DNA of 34,419 nucleotides, taken from contig JAJDYQ010000011.1 of assembly GCA_022825085.1 (NCBI GenBank), positions 1 through 34,419 of the forward strand, given 5' to 3'. The DNA is from Gammaproteobacteria bacterium. GTDB lineage: Bacteria; Pseudomonadota; Gammaproteobacteria; JAJDYQ01. Shown here in pieces: positions 16,874-25,321 of this stretch; the stretch's first letter is position 1; each line of letters opens with the position of its first letter. The notes beneath the pieces are model-generated. The model worked only from the letters and a program-made list of their open reading frames with translations, had not been told where the DNA came from and searched no databases. Both the position numbers and the translations under genes were made by a program.

Positions 16874-17458
16874 ATGAAGACAGACATAAAAATATTGATG
16901 GTTGCGATCATGTTTATCGTGGCCTTGTGCTATTTTTCTTATGCCGTTTATGTTCTTGACCAAGTCTCGATTTATGCGGAGAACGGCTGGCTGGAAAATA
17001 CACAGGCAGCAATTTTAACGTTGTCATGCGCCGCATTTCTTTTTCCTGTCTTCAGCCAAAAAAGAGGAGATAAGCTGGTGCTGATATTTTTCTCATTTCT
17101 TTGCTTTAGCTTTGTGTTGAGAGAAATAGATGTTGAAGACCTGGATATAATAAATTTTCTGAAATTCATGGGGCACGGCACAGGACGCAACATAATGTTA
17201 ATCGTCGGATTTGTCGCCATGGGTGTTTATGCTCTGTTTAATTATCAATATTATAAAAAACTGGCGAAAGAATTTATGGCGTCGTTGATGGCAAGGCTGA
17301 TTATAGCAGCCGCTGTTTTATTATTTGTCGGTGGTTTTTTTGAGCATCGTGATGTGATATTACACCATGTATTTCTGGAAGAGATATCTGAGCTGTCTGG
17401 TTATGTGTTGATTTTAATGGCAGCATTAATTTTTTCAAAAAGAAGATTGTCGTTATAA
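16874..17458 (+). CDS. Uncharacterised polytopic membrane protein
   Basis: 194 residues from ATG 16874, preceded by GAGGGG about 4 bases upstream; the TTG at 16862 would overlap that site. About six hydrophobic helices are visible near 7-28, 46-62, 68-84, 106-122, 139-155 and 175-189. Conserved-looking polar positions lie at helix ends: AENGWLENTQ after helix 1, LREIDVEDL after helix 3, FFEHRDV after helix 5 and LEEISELSGY before helix 6. This spacing of acidic residues and histidine suggests a small family of membrane proteins, but I cannot name it. The DNA is visibly AT-richer than its neighbours, and the gene stands alone between two gene-poor gaps, which may mean recent acquisition. The function is unknown. 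Confidence 0.65.
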   Translation: MKTDIKILMVAIMFIVALCYFSYAVYVLDQVSIYAENGWLENTQAAILTLSCAAFLFPVFSQKRGDKLVLIFFSFLCFSFVLREIDVEDLDIINFLKFMGHGTGRNIMLIVGFVAMGVYALFNYQYYKKLAKEFMASLMARLIIAAAVLLFVGGFFEHRDVILHHVFLEEISELSGYVLILMAALIFSKRRLSL

Positions 17459-17597
17459 ATAACATGTAAAAATAATTTTTTACTTGCGCTGAGGCAGGTC
17501 AGCGTGTGACAGCGCTGTGCGCTTCAGTAGTCATTCAAACGGGTATTGTGCGGGTGCCGCCACTTTTTCAGAATATGTGTAATGATTGCCGGTTTGC

Positions 17598-18011
17598 TCA
17601 AAATGCTGGCAAATCAGCATCCAGCTTCCAGGTCTTGAGATCTTTGAACCACCGCCAGGTTTGCGGCTGACTGGTTTGTTTGACGATTCCTATATCTTCG
17701 ATGTAATAGTCGATTTGAATGTTGCCGGAAATGTTGTCCTGTGATTTATCCACAGTCCACTTCAGTGGTTTGATAGCGGTTATCCGCACACCTTTCAGTG
17801 AGGGAATTGCAGCAATGGCTGATTCAACATGTTCCGGTGTCATAAAGCTGCTCACTTCATGGAAGTGTCCCCAGCGCAGATGTTTCGAATAAATCCGGAA
17901 AGAGTCACTGAATTTCGTCATCCTGTCCTCATCTTTCCAGGAACCGCAGCCGAACAGCGCAGCCAGAGTGGTGGCCATTAAAAGACCATGGATAGATTTT
18001 TTATACATCAA
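17598..18011 (-). CDS. Small putative lipoprotein
   Basis: 137 residues. The signal peptide MMYKKSIHGLLMATTLAALFGC has a basic N-region, a hydrophobic core and a Cys at 22 in an LFGC lipobox, so lipidation and an envelope location are likely. The mature part is a small alpha/beta fold with several Trp (HLRWGHFHEV, PQTWRWFKDLKTWKL) and no motif I can assign. GGAGGA lies about 11 bases before the first ATG; the second ATG (18008) is an alternative. There is no operon partner; it is flanked by the orphan membrane protein and tRNA-Gly. The function is unknown. Confidence 0.7.
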   Translation of the reverse strand: MMYKKSIHGLLMATTLAALFGCGSWKDEDRMTKFSDSFRIYSKHLRWGHFHEVSSFMTPEHVESAIAAIPSLKGVRITAIKPLKWTVDKSQDNISGNIQIDYYIEDIGIVKQTSQPQTWRWFKDLKTWKLDADLPAF

Positions 18012-18209
18012 AATAGAGTTCCTCCGCCGTGTCTGATTGCTCTCCCATGATAATATCTTTTTGGGTTTTTTGCCATGGAAAAGTGGTTCGTCTGTTCAGG
18101 TCAGTCAGCTATCTCACGGCAGGGCGATAATGTATGTCGGTATCCGAGTGAGTGCGGATACCCGGTTCTGAGGCTCTGTGAGCGCATGTTGTGTTATCAT
18201 GTCGGGGGT

Positions 18210-18283
18210 GCGGGTGTAGTTCAATGGTAGAACAAAAGCTTCCCAAGCTTTTAACGAGGGTTCGATTCCCTTCACCCGCTCCA
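18210..18283 (+). tRNA. tRNA-Gly (anticodon CCC)
   Basis: A complete cloverleaf is visible. The acceptor GCGGGTG (18210-18216) pairs with CACCCGC (18273-18279), followed by discriminator T and an encoded CCA. The D-loop contains TTCAATGGTAGAA. The anticodon stem AAAGC/GCTTT encloses TTCCCAA, giving anticodon CCC. The T-arm is GAGGG TTCGATT CCCTT with one mismatch at its end. It closely resembles E. coli tRNA-Gly(CCC). It lies convergent with cysS, whose stop is 13 bases away. Confidence 0.97.
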
Positions 18284-18295
18284 TCTGCAATCGGT

Positions 18296-19693
18296 TTATT
18301 TTCTGCGCCAAAGGGTTTTTTCCGGGCTGTCCTCCAGCTCAATTCCCGCATCGATTAACAGGGCGCGGATTTCATCAGCCCTCTGAAAGTCTTTGCTGGT
18401 TCTGGCGCTCCAGCGTGCTTTGATCAGTCTGTCAACTTCATCGTCGCTGAGTCCGTCCGAATCCTGAGGTTGCCAGCGGAACCATGCCTCCGGGTCATTC
18501 GTCAGCAGGCCCAGGATGGCACCACCGGCCAGCAATCCGGCCTTATGGCGGGCTTGCAGATCGATATCATCTGTTTTATTAAGTTGCGTGGCAATTTCGT
18601 GCAGATGGGCCAAGGCTACCGGCGTGTTCAGGTCGTCTTGTAGTGCGGCCATGACTCTGGCGGGGATTGCGGTTGGCAGGGTCGTGTGCTGCGGTGCCGG
18701 TTCAATGTCACCAGCCTGTCGCAGGGCGTTATATAGGCGATCAATACCGGCTTTTGCCTGTTTCAGCGTTTTTTCCGACCAGTCCAGTGGCTGGCGATAT
18801 TGGGCGCTGAGCAGGGCGTAGCGCAGTGATTCTCCGGGTGTGTGTTTCAGGGCATCATGGATGGTCAGAAAATTATTCAGCGATTTGGACATTTTTTCTC
18901 CATTGATCGTGAGATAGCCGTTGTGCATCCAGTAGTTCACATAGCTTTCAGTGCCATGGGCACAGCGGCCCTGGGCAATCTCGTTTTCGTGATGCGGAAA
19001 GATCAAATCCTGGCCGCCGCCATGAATATCAATCACTTCGCCCAGATGGGTTTTTATCATGGCGGAGCATTCGAGATGCCAGCCGGGGCGACCGCGCCCC
19101 CATGGACTGTCCCATCCCGGCTGATTATCCAGAGAAGGTTTCCATAATATGAAGTCACCCGGGTTTTGCTTATAGTCGGCGACTTCGATTCGTGCCCCCG
19201 CCAACATGTCGTCCGGATGCCGTCCAGAGAGACGACCATATTCTTGCATGGTGGATACATTGAACATGACATTGCCATTTGCCTGATAGGCATGTCCCCG
19301 GTCGATGAGGAGTCGTATCATCTCCTGCATGGGTTCAATATGTGCTGTCGCGAAGGGTTCGATTGTGGGTTTCAGTACTCCCAGATTTTTCATGTCTTCG
19401 TGGTAGGCGGCTGTATAGCGCTGTGTGATCTCATCGATGTCGGTGTTTTCCTCAATAGCTGCGTTGATGATTTTATCGTCAACATCCGTGATGTTTCTGG
19501 CATAAATCACCTTCGGGTAAAGTTGCTGTAGCAGCCGGAACATGACATCAAATACTACGGCGGGTCTGGCATTGCCGATGTGGACGTAGTTATAGACTGT
19601 TGGCCCGCAGACATACATCGTGATGCGCTCAGGGTTGAGCGGGATAAATTCTTCTTTTTCCCGGGTGAGTGTATTGTGTATGTGCAAAGCCAT
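18296..19693 (-). CDS. cysS: Cysteinyl-tRNA synthetase
   Basis: 465 residues (E. coli 461), class I synthetase charging tRNA-Cys in the cytoplasm. The HIGH box is HIGN (38-41) and the KMSKS loop is at 267-271. Zinc ligands correspond to Cys29, Cys209, His234 and Glu238. [19 protein letters not shown] and the [11 protein letters not shown] block are diagnostic. The start ATG has AGGA 7 bases upstream. It lies 26 bp after hisI in the same direction, so they are probably co-transcribed, although the functional link is not obvious. Confidence 0.97.
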   Translation of the reverse strand: MALHIHNTLTREKEEFIPLNPERITMYVCGPTVYNYVHIGNARPAVVFDVMFRLLQQLYPKVIYARNITDVDDKIINAAIEENTDIDEITQRYTAAYHEDMKNLGVLKPTIEPFATAHIEPMQEMIRLLIDRGHAYQANGNVMFNVSTMQEYGRLSGRHPDDMLAGARIEVADYKQNPGDFILWKPSLDNQPGWDSPWGRGRPGWHLECSAMIKTHLGEVIDIHGGGQDLIFPHHENEIAQGRCAHGTESYVNYWMHNGYLTINGEKMSKSLNNFLTIHDALKHTPGESLRYALLSAQYRQPLDWSEKTLKQAKAGIDRLYNALRQAGDIEPAPQHTTLPTAIPARVMAALQDDLNTPVALAHLHEIATQLNKTDDIDLQARHKAGLLAGGAILGLLTNDPEAWFRWQPQDSDGLSDDEVDRLIKARWSARTSKDFQRADEIRALLIDAGIELEDSPEKTLWRRK

Positions 19694-19719
19694 ATTGGAT
19701 TCCTGAGGCTTCTATGGTG

Positions 19720-20154
19720 CTACTGATTTTTTCGGTACAGTATATCCGGACTAATCAGTGGGGCCTGGATAACACTGACTCTGTCGTCCTTTACCTGATT
19801 ATAAAAGCAGCTTTTTCGGCCTGTATGGCATGCGGGGCCGGTTTGATCAACCAGCAGCAGGATCGTGTCGCCATCGCAATCCAGACGCATTTCTCTGAGG
19901 AGCTGGATTTGTCCTGATGATTCGCCCTTGCGCCAGAGTTTTTGCCGGGAGCGAGAGAAGTAGCATACCTGGCCGGTTTGCAGGGTCTCTTCCAGTGATT
20001 GCCGATTCATCCAGGCCATCATCAATATTTCCCGACTGTCAAACTGCTGTGCAATGGCCGGAATCAATCCATCCTCGTTAAACAGCAGACTGTCAAGCAC
20101 TTCGGCCCATGGCAGGCTTTGTCCGACTTCATACTTTTCGGTTTCTTTAATCAT
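19720..20154 (-). CDS. hisI: Phosphoribosyl-AMP cyclohydrolase
   Basis: 144 residues. It catalyses the third step of histidine biosynthesis, opening the purine ring of PR-AMP. Metal-binding motifs are DCDGD (92-96, Mg2+) and the zinc cysteines C93, C109 (TGPACHTG) and C116. FDSREILMMAWMNRQ and YFSRSRQKLWRKGE are family blocks. It is monofunctional; no HisE domain is fused or adjacent, unlike the HisIE fusion of E. coli. It stands outside a his operon and precedes cysS. The ATG 20154 has no clear Shine-Dalgarno. Confidence 0.95.
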   Translation of the reverse strand: MIKETEKYEVGQSLPWAEVLDSLLFNEDGLIPAIAQQFDSREILMMAWMNRQSLEETLQTGQVCYFSRSRQKLWRKGESSGQIQLLREMRLDCDGDTILLLVDQTGPACHTGRKSCFYNQVKDDRVSVIQAPLISPDILYRKNQ

Positions 20155-20226
20155 GGCGGCGATTTTAATGCAGTCCCTTATTATACAGGCCTGATGACAT
20201 GTCTGTCTATGTTTGTCTGTTGACTA

Positions 20227-20255
20227 TTGTTATGCTGGGTTACTTGTTGTACAAT
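20227..20255 (+). promoter_or_regulatory. Sigma-70-type promoter candidate for the receiver-kinase gene
   Basis: TTGTTA (20227-20232) and TACAAT (20250-20255) are separated by 17 bp. A start near 20262 gives a leader of about 40 bases to the GTG at 20303. A second possible -35, TTGACT at 20220, is too far from this -10. Confidence 0.45.
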
Positions 20256-20302
20256 CACTTGCAATTAATAACAAAGAATAAAAACCATAAGGAAGGTTAG
20301 GG

Positions 20303-22081
20303 GTGGTTAAGGACCTCAAGGACTGTAGTTTTAAACGCATACTGATTATCGGTTCAGTAGTCAAGTATCGTCGGCGGCTTGCGGTTGCCTTGATGCGCCT
20401 GTTAAACAGGCCTGAATTTTCTGCAATCGACCCTTCTCGGCAGAATCTTCCGCAGCATGGCTATGCATGGAGTCAGGTTGATCTGATCATCGTTGACATG
20501 TCCGAGCATAAGGCAGCTATTCGGAACTGGTATTTTGATCTGGTGATGCAGGCGGCATTGCCTGTGATGATTTTCATGGATCGTTCGGCGACCGTAGATG
20601 ATGCCGCTGATATGGTCCGGGCCGGTGGTTCTGATTATATCGACATTGCCCGGCTGTCCCTCAAACGCCTGACACGTGCATTATTGATAGCGGCGAATAT
20701 GCGCGAGGTAAAATCTGGATTTGCAACAAAATCCGCCTCGGCATTTTTGCCACTGGAGTCCGGTGTGACTGCCAGCCTTATCTCAGCGATCAAGTCGACC
20801 AACAAGCCCACTGGTGATGATTCATCTGATCGGCAGGGCGGACAGGTGCTTTCCGGTATGGATAATATGCCTGATGAGCCGACTGAGGTGCTGCCTCGTC
20901 TAAATCCTTCGACACTGGATCCCGTGGTATTCAATGTAACTGATGATGGCTCGCACAGTCGCACATCCGGGCGCACTGGATTTATGCGGACAGGCCATTC
21001 TGGCAGCATTGGCGGTGAGGATGGCAGATTGCCGGAAACCGCAGGCTCTGACAAACATCATGATCATGTCGAGTACACTGATGAAGTGACGGCAGATTAT
21101 CAGGAGAATCATGATTCTCTGGAAGCCCCCTTCGTGACGACCGGCCTGATGTCAATTCTGGATCGTGCGAATCTGCAACAGGCTGCTTTGCCGGAAGATC
21201 GGGATGCGAAAGCCAGGAGTTTTACCCTGGGTCAGCACTGGCCATTCACGCCGCAGCAAATAGAAAGAGGCGAGGCAATCATCGATAACTACCAGATACT
21301 GGAGTTTGTTGCTATCGGTGGTATGGCGTCGGTCTTCAAGGTGCAGCATAAAGATACGGATCAGATATCCGCAATGAAATTGTTTGACAGGGATACTTCG
21401 GACAGGTTAGGTCGGAAGCGCTTTATTCGTGGTTATCAATTGATTGAAAAAGTGTCTCACCCGCATGTTGTGGCAATTCAGGATCTGGTTGCTTCAGAGG
21501 AAGGTACCTATGCGGTTATGGAGTATTTCCCGGCAGGTGATCTAAAGACACGCATCAGTAAAGGGATTAATCGAAAGGATCTCGTGCATTACACCACAGT
21601 GATTGCAGGAGCACTGGATACGGCCCATCAGCAGAATATTCTGCATTGTGATCTTAAGCCCTCTAATGTGATGTTCCGTGCCAATGGAGATCTGGTGCTG
21701 TTGGATTTTGGTATTGCCAAGCTAATGACCGAATCAAGAACAAGTCTGGCATTTTCCGATCATGTGGTCGGTACGCCGTACTATATCAGTCCTGAACAGG
21801 CGGTTGGCAGCCCGCTTGATGGCCGCAGTGATTTGTATGCTCTGGGCATCATGCTGTACGAGATGATAGAAGGGGAGCACCCCTACAAAGGTGATTCGCC
21901 GATGGACATCATGCGTCAACATGTGGGTGGCCCCGTACCCCGGTTGACATCACCTGATGACCCCCTGGATACAGTCATCGGTAAATTATTGTCAAAGGAT
22001 CGGGATGATCGGTATGCCACAGGTCGGGAGGTTATTCAGGCGCTTTTAGAGCTTGTACCTGATGGCATTGATGATGATTAA
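20303..22081 (+). CDS. Hybrid protein: degenerate receiver domain fused to a Hanks-type Ser/Thr kinase
   Basis: 592 residues from a GTG with AGGA 9 bases upstream. Residues about 10-135 resemble a response-regulator receiver: WSQVDLIIVD ends in Asp65 at the phospho-acceptor place, and LPVMIFMD and GGSDYIDI follow. The acidic pair normally in the first strand is missing (IIGSVV), so the domain is probably degenerate. Residues about 140-310 look like an unstructured acidic linker. The kinase domain (about 328-585) has the glycine loop AIGGMASVF, Lys359 (SAMKLF), catalytic HCDLKPSN (Asp450), DFG at 468-470 and SPE at 496-498. HCD instead of HRD marks a non-RD kinase. No transmembrane helix follows the kinase, so it is probably soluble, unlike PknB-type sensors. 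No phosphatase or FHA gene adjoins it. Its stop overlaps the next gene by 4 bp in convergent orientation. Confidence 0.9.
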   Translation: MVKDLKDCSFKRILIIGSVVKYRRRLAVALMRLLNRPEFSAIDPSRQNLPQHGYAWSQVDLIIVDMSEHKAAIRNWYFDLVMQAALPVMIFMDRSATVDDAADMVRAGGSDYIDIARLSLKRLTRALLIAANMREVKSGFATKSASAFLPLESGVTASLISAIKSTNKPTGDDSSDRQGGQVLSGMDNMPDEPTEVLPRLNPSTLDPVVFNVTDDGSHSRTSGRTGFMRTGHSGSIGGEDGRLPETAGSDKHHDHVEYTDEVTADYQENHDSLEAPFVTTGLMSILDRANLQQAALPEDRDAKARSFTLGQHWPFTPQQIERGEAIIDNYQILEFVAIGGMASVFKVQHKDTDQISAMKLFDRDTSDRLGRKRFIRGYQLIEKVSHPHVVAIQDLVASEEGTYAVMEYFPAGDLKTRISKGINRKDLVHYTTVIAGALDTAHQQNILHCDLKPSNVMFRANGDLVLLDFGIAKLMTESRTSLAFSDHVVGTPYYISPEQAVGSPLDGRSDLYALGIMLYEMIEGEHPYKGDSPMDIMRQHVGGPVPRLTSPDDPLDTVIGKLLSKDRDDRYATGREVIQALLELVPDGIDDD

Positions 22082-22674
22082 CCGGACTGGTTTTTGCAGG
22101 CTCGTGCCACGGTGTAATGTGAACCCTGTTTGATTTTTTTATAGTCATTGAATGTTTCAGACATGTGGCGTTTCATAAATTGTCGCAGTCCGTTGATCGT
22201 CACGATATACAGGCAACCACCCGGATTCAATCTATTATAGGCGTCATGCAGAATCAGTGTGAGTAACTCTCTGCCGACCTTGGCCGGGATATTGGATGCA
22301 ATCACATCGAATTGACGGTTCCGGGGAATGTGGTCGAACCCGTTGCTGAGCAGTACTTCGGCATTGTTGATATGATTGTGGCGGATATTTTTTTCAACAT
22401 ATTCAACAGCGACAAAGTCCTTGTCGATCAGCAGTGTCTGCCCATGACTGGCTGATCGAGCCATTGCCAGACCGATAGAACCGTAGCCGCAGCCCAGATC
22501 AAGGCAGTCATGTTCCGGCTTTATATCAAGATGCTGGAGCAGCAGCAGGGTTCCATCATCAATTTCACGTGGTGAAAACAGCCCCCAGGTTGTATAAAAA
22601 TGGAGATCATGTCCGCAGAGCTCAGCATCGAACTCAATATCCCGGCGAAGCCGGCTGATTGACGAAGATTTCAT
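22078..22674 (-). CDS. Class I SAM-dependent methyltransferase, RsmC/RlmG-like
   Basis: 198 residues from ATG 22674 (MKSSSISRLRR). The frame extends to 22818, but the added 48 residues show no family-like pattern, so I use the shorter start. Segments FYTTWGLFSPREIDDGT and DLGCGYGSIG (59-68, SAM binding) match the C-terminal catalytic half of RsmC/RlmG rRNA guanine-N2 methyltransferases. The catalytic block, usually NPPF/NPPY, reads SNIPAKVG (127-134), with Ile for the first Pro. The protein lacks the N-terminal half that RsmC has. The substrate may be RNA or another molecule and cannot be decided. There is no clear Shine-Dalgarno. Confidence 0.8.
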   Translation of the reverse strand: MKSSSISRLRRDIEFDAELCGHDLHFYTTWGLFSPREIDDGTLLLLQHLDIKPEHDCLDLGCGYGSIGLAMARSASHGQTLLIDKDFVAVEYVEKNIRHNHINNAEVLLSNGFDHIPRNRQFDVIASNIPAKVGRELLTLILHDAYNRLNPGGCLYIVTINGLRQFMKRHMSETFNDYKKIKQGSHYTVARACKNQSG

Positions 22675-22895
22675 GGATTCATATCGCCGGGGCGTATGGC
22701 AGTTGAAGTGATTATATGCGAACCCGTTACCAAAAGAAGAATGTGACAGATGGAAAATGTCGCCACATGGTGGCTGTTTTGCAGTGGTACCGAGGTTGTC
22801 AGCCTGATAGCGGCGCAATCAAGTGCTTGCTATCAGTAGGATGGCGTTACAAAATACGCCATGAATCATCCGATAACTTGAACAGGAGAAATGGA

Positions 22896-23366
22896 ATGTC
22901 GATTGAGGAAGGAAAAGCCGCGCCGTTATTTACACTTCAGGATCAGCATGGCAACAAGGTTGCCTTGAAGGACTTTCGCGGTTCCGATGTGGTTATTTAC
23001 TTTTACCCGAAAGATGATACTCCGGGTTGCACAAAAGAAGCCTGTGGCTTTCGGGATTTATGGGGGCAATATCAGGAGCGGGGTATTGTCGTTCTGGGAG
23101 TATCTCCTGACGATGGTGAAAGCCATCTCAAATTTATCGGCAAATATGATCTGCCCTTTACTCTACTCAGCGATCCCGACAGGAAAGTCATGGAGGAATA
23201 TGGGGCCTGGGGAGAGAAAATGATGTACGGTAAAAAAGTAACAGGCGTTATACGCTCTACTGCCTGGGTTGGTGCCGATGGCAAGGTGGTTAAGCATTGG
23301 GCAAAGGTGCCCAAAGCGGAAGATCATCCCGCCAGAGTGTTTCAGATAATGTCTGCTCCCAGATGA
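22896..23366 (+). CDS. bcp: Thioredoxin-dependent thiol peroxidase (peroxiredoxin Q)
   Basis: 156 residues from ATG 22896 with AGGAG 7 bases upstream; the frame is open further up to 22716, but that part is unrelated. Bcp reduces hydrogen peroxide and organic peroxides. PGCTKEAC holds the peroxidatic Cys45 and resolving Cys50, the same numbering as E. coli Bcp. YFYPKDDTPGCT and GVSPDD blocks are typical. It is followed 22 bp later by asmA in the same direction, so these may be co-transcribed. The protein is cytoplasmic with no signal peptide. Confidence 0.96.
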   Translation: MSIEEGKAAPLFTLQDQHGNKVALKDFRGSDVVIYFYPKDDTPGCTKEACGFRDLWGQYQERGIVVLGVSPDDGESHLKFIGKYDLPFTLLSDPDRKVMEEYGAWGEKMMYGKKVTGVIRSTAWVGADGKVVKHWAKVPKAEDHPARVFQIMSAPR

Positions 23367-23388
23367 GCAGCTTTAGACAGGGGATGCC

Positions 23389-25272
23389 ATGAAAAAAATA
23401 TTCAGTATTTTGGTGGGGTTGAGCATCCTTGCGGCTGCTTTCATCGTCGCCGTGGTGTTTATGCTGCCTGATATGATTCAATCCGATGGCTTTAAGCTCC
23501 AGATTGTCCGGGCCGTTAAACAGCAGACGGGGCGCGACCTGAGTATCGAGGGTGATCTTGATTTGGATGTGTTTCCCAAAATCGGCCTTGTCATGGGCAA
23601 GACGGAATTGAGTAATGCGACGGGATTTGATGACAGGCCGTTCGCCCATGTGAATACTGTGCATATCGGGCTTGCCCTGCTGCCGCTGCTGAGCAAACAG
23701 GTGAAGGTTGACGAAGTGATTGTGGATGGGTTGTTTTTGAACCTGCATCGCAATAAGGCAGGCCAGACCAATTGGGATAATTTTTTCAAGGATGCAGACG
23801 GACAGGCCGATCAGCAAGCGTCATCCCCGCAACGTGATGCGGAGGCAGGTTTGGGTTCGCTGTATATCGGTGGTATCAACATACGTGATGCACAAATCAA
23901 CTGGCAGGATGATACAACGGGAGAAGCCTACCGGATATCTGAGCTCAATTTAACCGGTGGAGCGATCATGCCGGGCCAGTCCGCAAGTATTGATTTTTCG
24001 GCACATTTTGCCAGCAAATCGCATCAGGCGGGCGGCATGTTCAGGCTCACAGGTGATGTATTATTTGCTGAGGCGGATCAAAGTATCACGATGAATAGCG
24101 CGGTACTTGAGGTGGATAATGTTCGTCATCTGTTGGAGGCCCTGGGGGTGGCTGTCCCCGAGACAGTGGATCCGGCTATGCTCACTCATATCAAGGCGGG
24201 TTTTAACATTATGGCGTCCGGCCAGCGCATTGCCATGGAACGCCTGAATATTGCAATAGATGATACAACCTTGAAGGGCAGGGTGGATATTACTGATGTC
24301 AGCCAGCAGGCAGTGACTTTTGAACTGGACATTGACCAGATTGATCTTGGGCGCTATTTGTTGACAAGTGAGGCAGGGTCCGATCCTCAGCCTCAGCCGA
24401 ACGATGCCGGTGTAACCGGCGATGAGCCACTGCTTCCTGTTGCAACCCTGAGAAAACTGAATGCCAATGGTACGCTACATATTGCTCATTTGGGGGTAAA
24501 CAATATAAAAGCTGATGATGTCGAGCTTGAATTGAAATCAGCCGATGGCCGCATCAATCTTGAGACCCGGGCCGATCTTTATCAGGGGGAACATTCAGGC
24601 AGTTTCGCTGTGGATGTATTGCCCGAAGTGCCGGTTTTTGAAATCAGATCTGACTTTAATAATATTCATGTCGAATCCTTGCTGAAAGATTTAACGGAAG
24701 AGGCAAAGCTGGCGGGTATTGCCAGCGGTTTTGTAGATGTCAGGGGTAAAGGTAATTCGCAAAACACCCTGAAGAAGACATTGAATGGTAATGTATCATT
24801 GAATTTTCAGGATGGTGCCGTTATCGGCGTTAATGTCGCCAGAATTCTCAGGGAGGGCATGGCCATGCTGGAAGGCAGGGCAGTTCAGAAAACGGATTTG
24901 CCCGAGAAAACCGATTTTTCACAATTATCAGGTGAGGCCACGATTGAAAGGGGTGTGCTTTCCAACAAGGACTTATCCATGAAGTCACCGCTGTTGCGTG
25001 CGATCGGGAGCGGTACAGTTGATCTGAACAGGGAGCGGGTGGATTATTTATTGGAGACTTCTCTGGTTGGATCGTTGCAGGGTCAGGGAGGCGAAGATTT
25101 GTCGAAATTAAAGGGCATCACGATTCCGCTACGTATTAAGGGGCCATTTTCTGACTTGTCCTATAAACCTGATCTGTCAGCCGCTTTATCGGAACGTGCC
25201 AGACAAAAAGTACAGCAGAAAAAAGATGATCTTGAGGATAAGTTGAAGGGCAGGCTAAAGGAGCTTTTCTAG
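23389..25272 (+). CDS. asmA: AsmA family protein
   Basis: 627 residues (E. coli AsmA 617). An N-terminal membrane anchor spans about 5-27. Next comes the AsmA N-terminal pattern TGRDLSIEGDLDLDVFPKIGLVMG with the LSNATGF segment. A long repetitive beta-rich domain follows, and the conserved end includes NGNVSLNFQDGAVIGVNVARILR. AsmA-like proteins are anchored in the inner membrane, extend into the periplasm, and are linked to lipid transport and outer-membrane assembly. The C-terminal tail is a charged coiled-coil helix (SERARQKVQQKKDDLEDKLK). It lies between bcp and mutY, all in one direction; asmA followed by mutY is a familiar order in gammaproteobacteria. Confidence 0.92.
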   Translation: MKKIFSILVGLSILAAAFIVAVVFMLPDMIQSDGFKLQIVRAVKQQTGRDLSIEGDLDLDVFPKIGLVMGKTELSNATGFDDRPFAHVNTVHIGLALLPLLSKQVKVDEVIVDGLFLNLHRNKAGQTNWDNFFKDADGQADQQASSPQRDAEAGLGSLYIGGINIRDAQINWQDDTTGEAYRISELNLTGGAIMPGQSASIDFSAHFASKSHQAGGMFRLTGDVLFAEADQSITMNSAVLEVDNVRHLLEALGVAVPETVDPAMLTHIKAGFNIMASGQRIAMERLNIAIDDTTLKGRVDITDVSQQAVTFELDIDQIDLGRYLLTSEAGSDPQPQPNDAGVTGDEPLLPVATLRKLNANGTLHIAHLGVNNIKADDVELELKSADGRINLETRADLYQGEHSGSFAVDVLPEVPVFEIRSDFNNIHVESLLKDLTEEAKLAGIASGFVDVRGKGNSQNTLKKTLNGNVSLNFQDGAVIGVNVARILREGMAMLEGRAVQKTDLPEKTDFSQLSGEATIERGVLSNKDLSMKSPLLRAIGSGTVDLNRERVDYLLETSLVGSLQGQGGEDLSKLKGITIPLRIKGPFSDLSYKPDLSAALSERARQKVQQKKDDLEDKLKGRLKELF

Positions 25273-25321
25273 GCAGGAATCCGCTGGGGCGTGAATTTGG
25301 TATCGAGAGGTGAGTCTCTCA

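Noticed and set aside
18109-18351. Minus-strand frames across the tRNA-Gly gene
   Set aside because: They overlap a complete tRNA and the cysS 3' end and are not protein-like.
20635-21054. 139-codon minus-strand frame inside the kinase gene
   Set aside because: It lies antisense to the linker of the receiver-kinase protein and has no domain.
23290-23817. 175-codon minus-strand frame opposite asmA
   Set aside because: It is antisense to bcp and asmA, both well supported.
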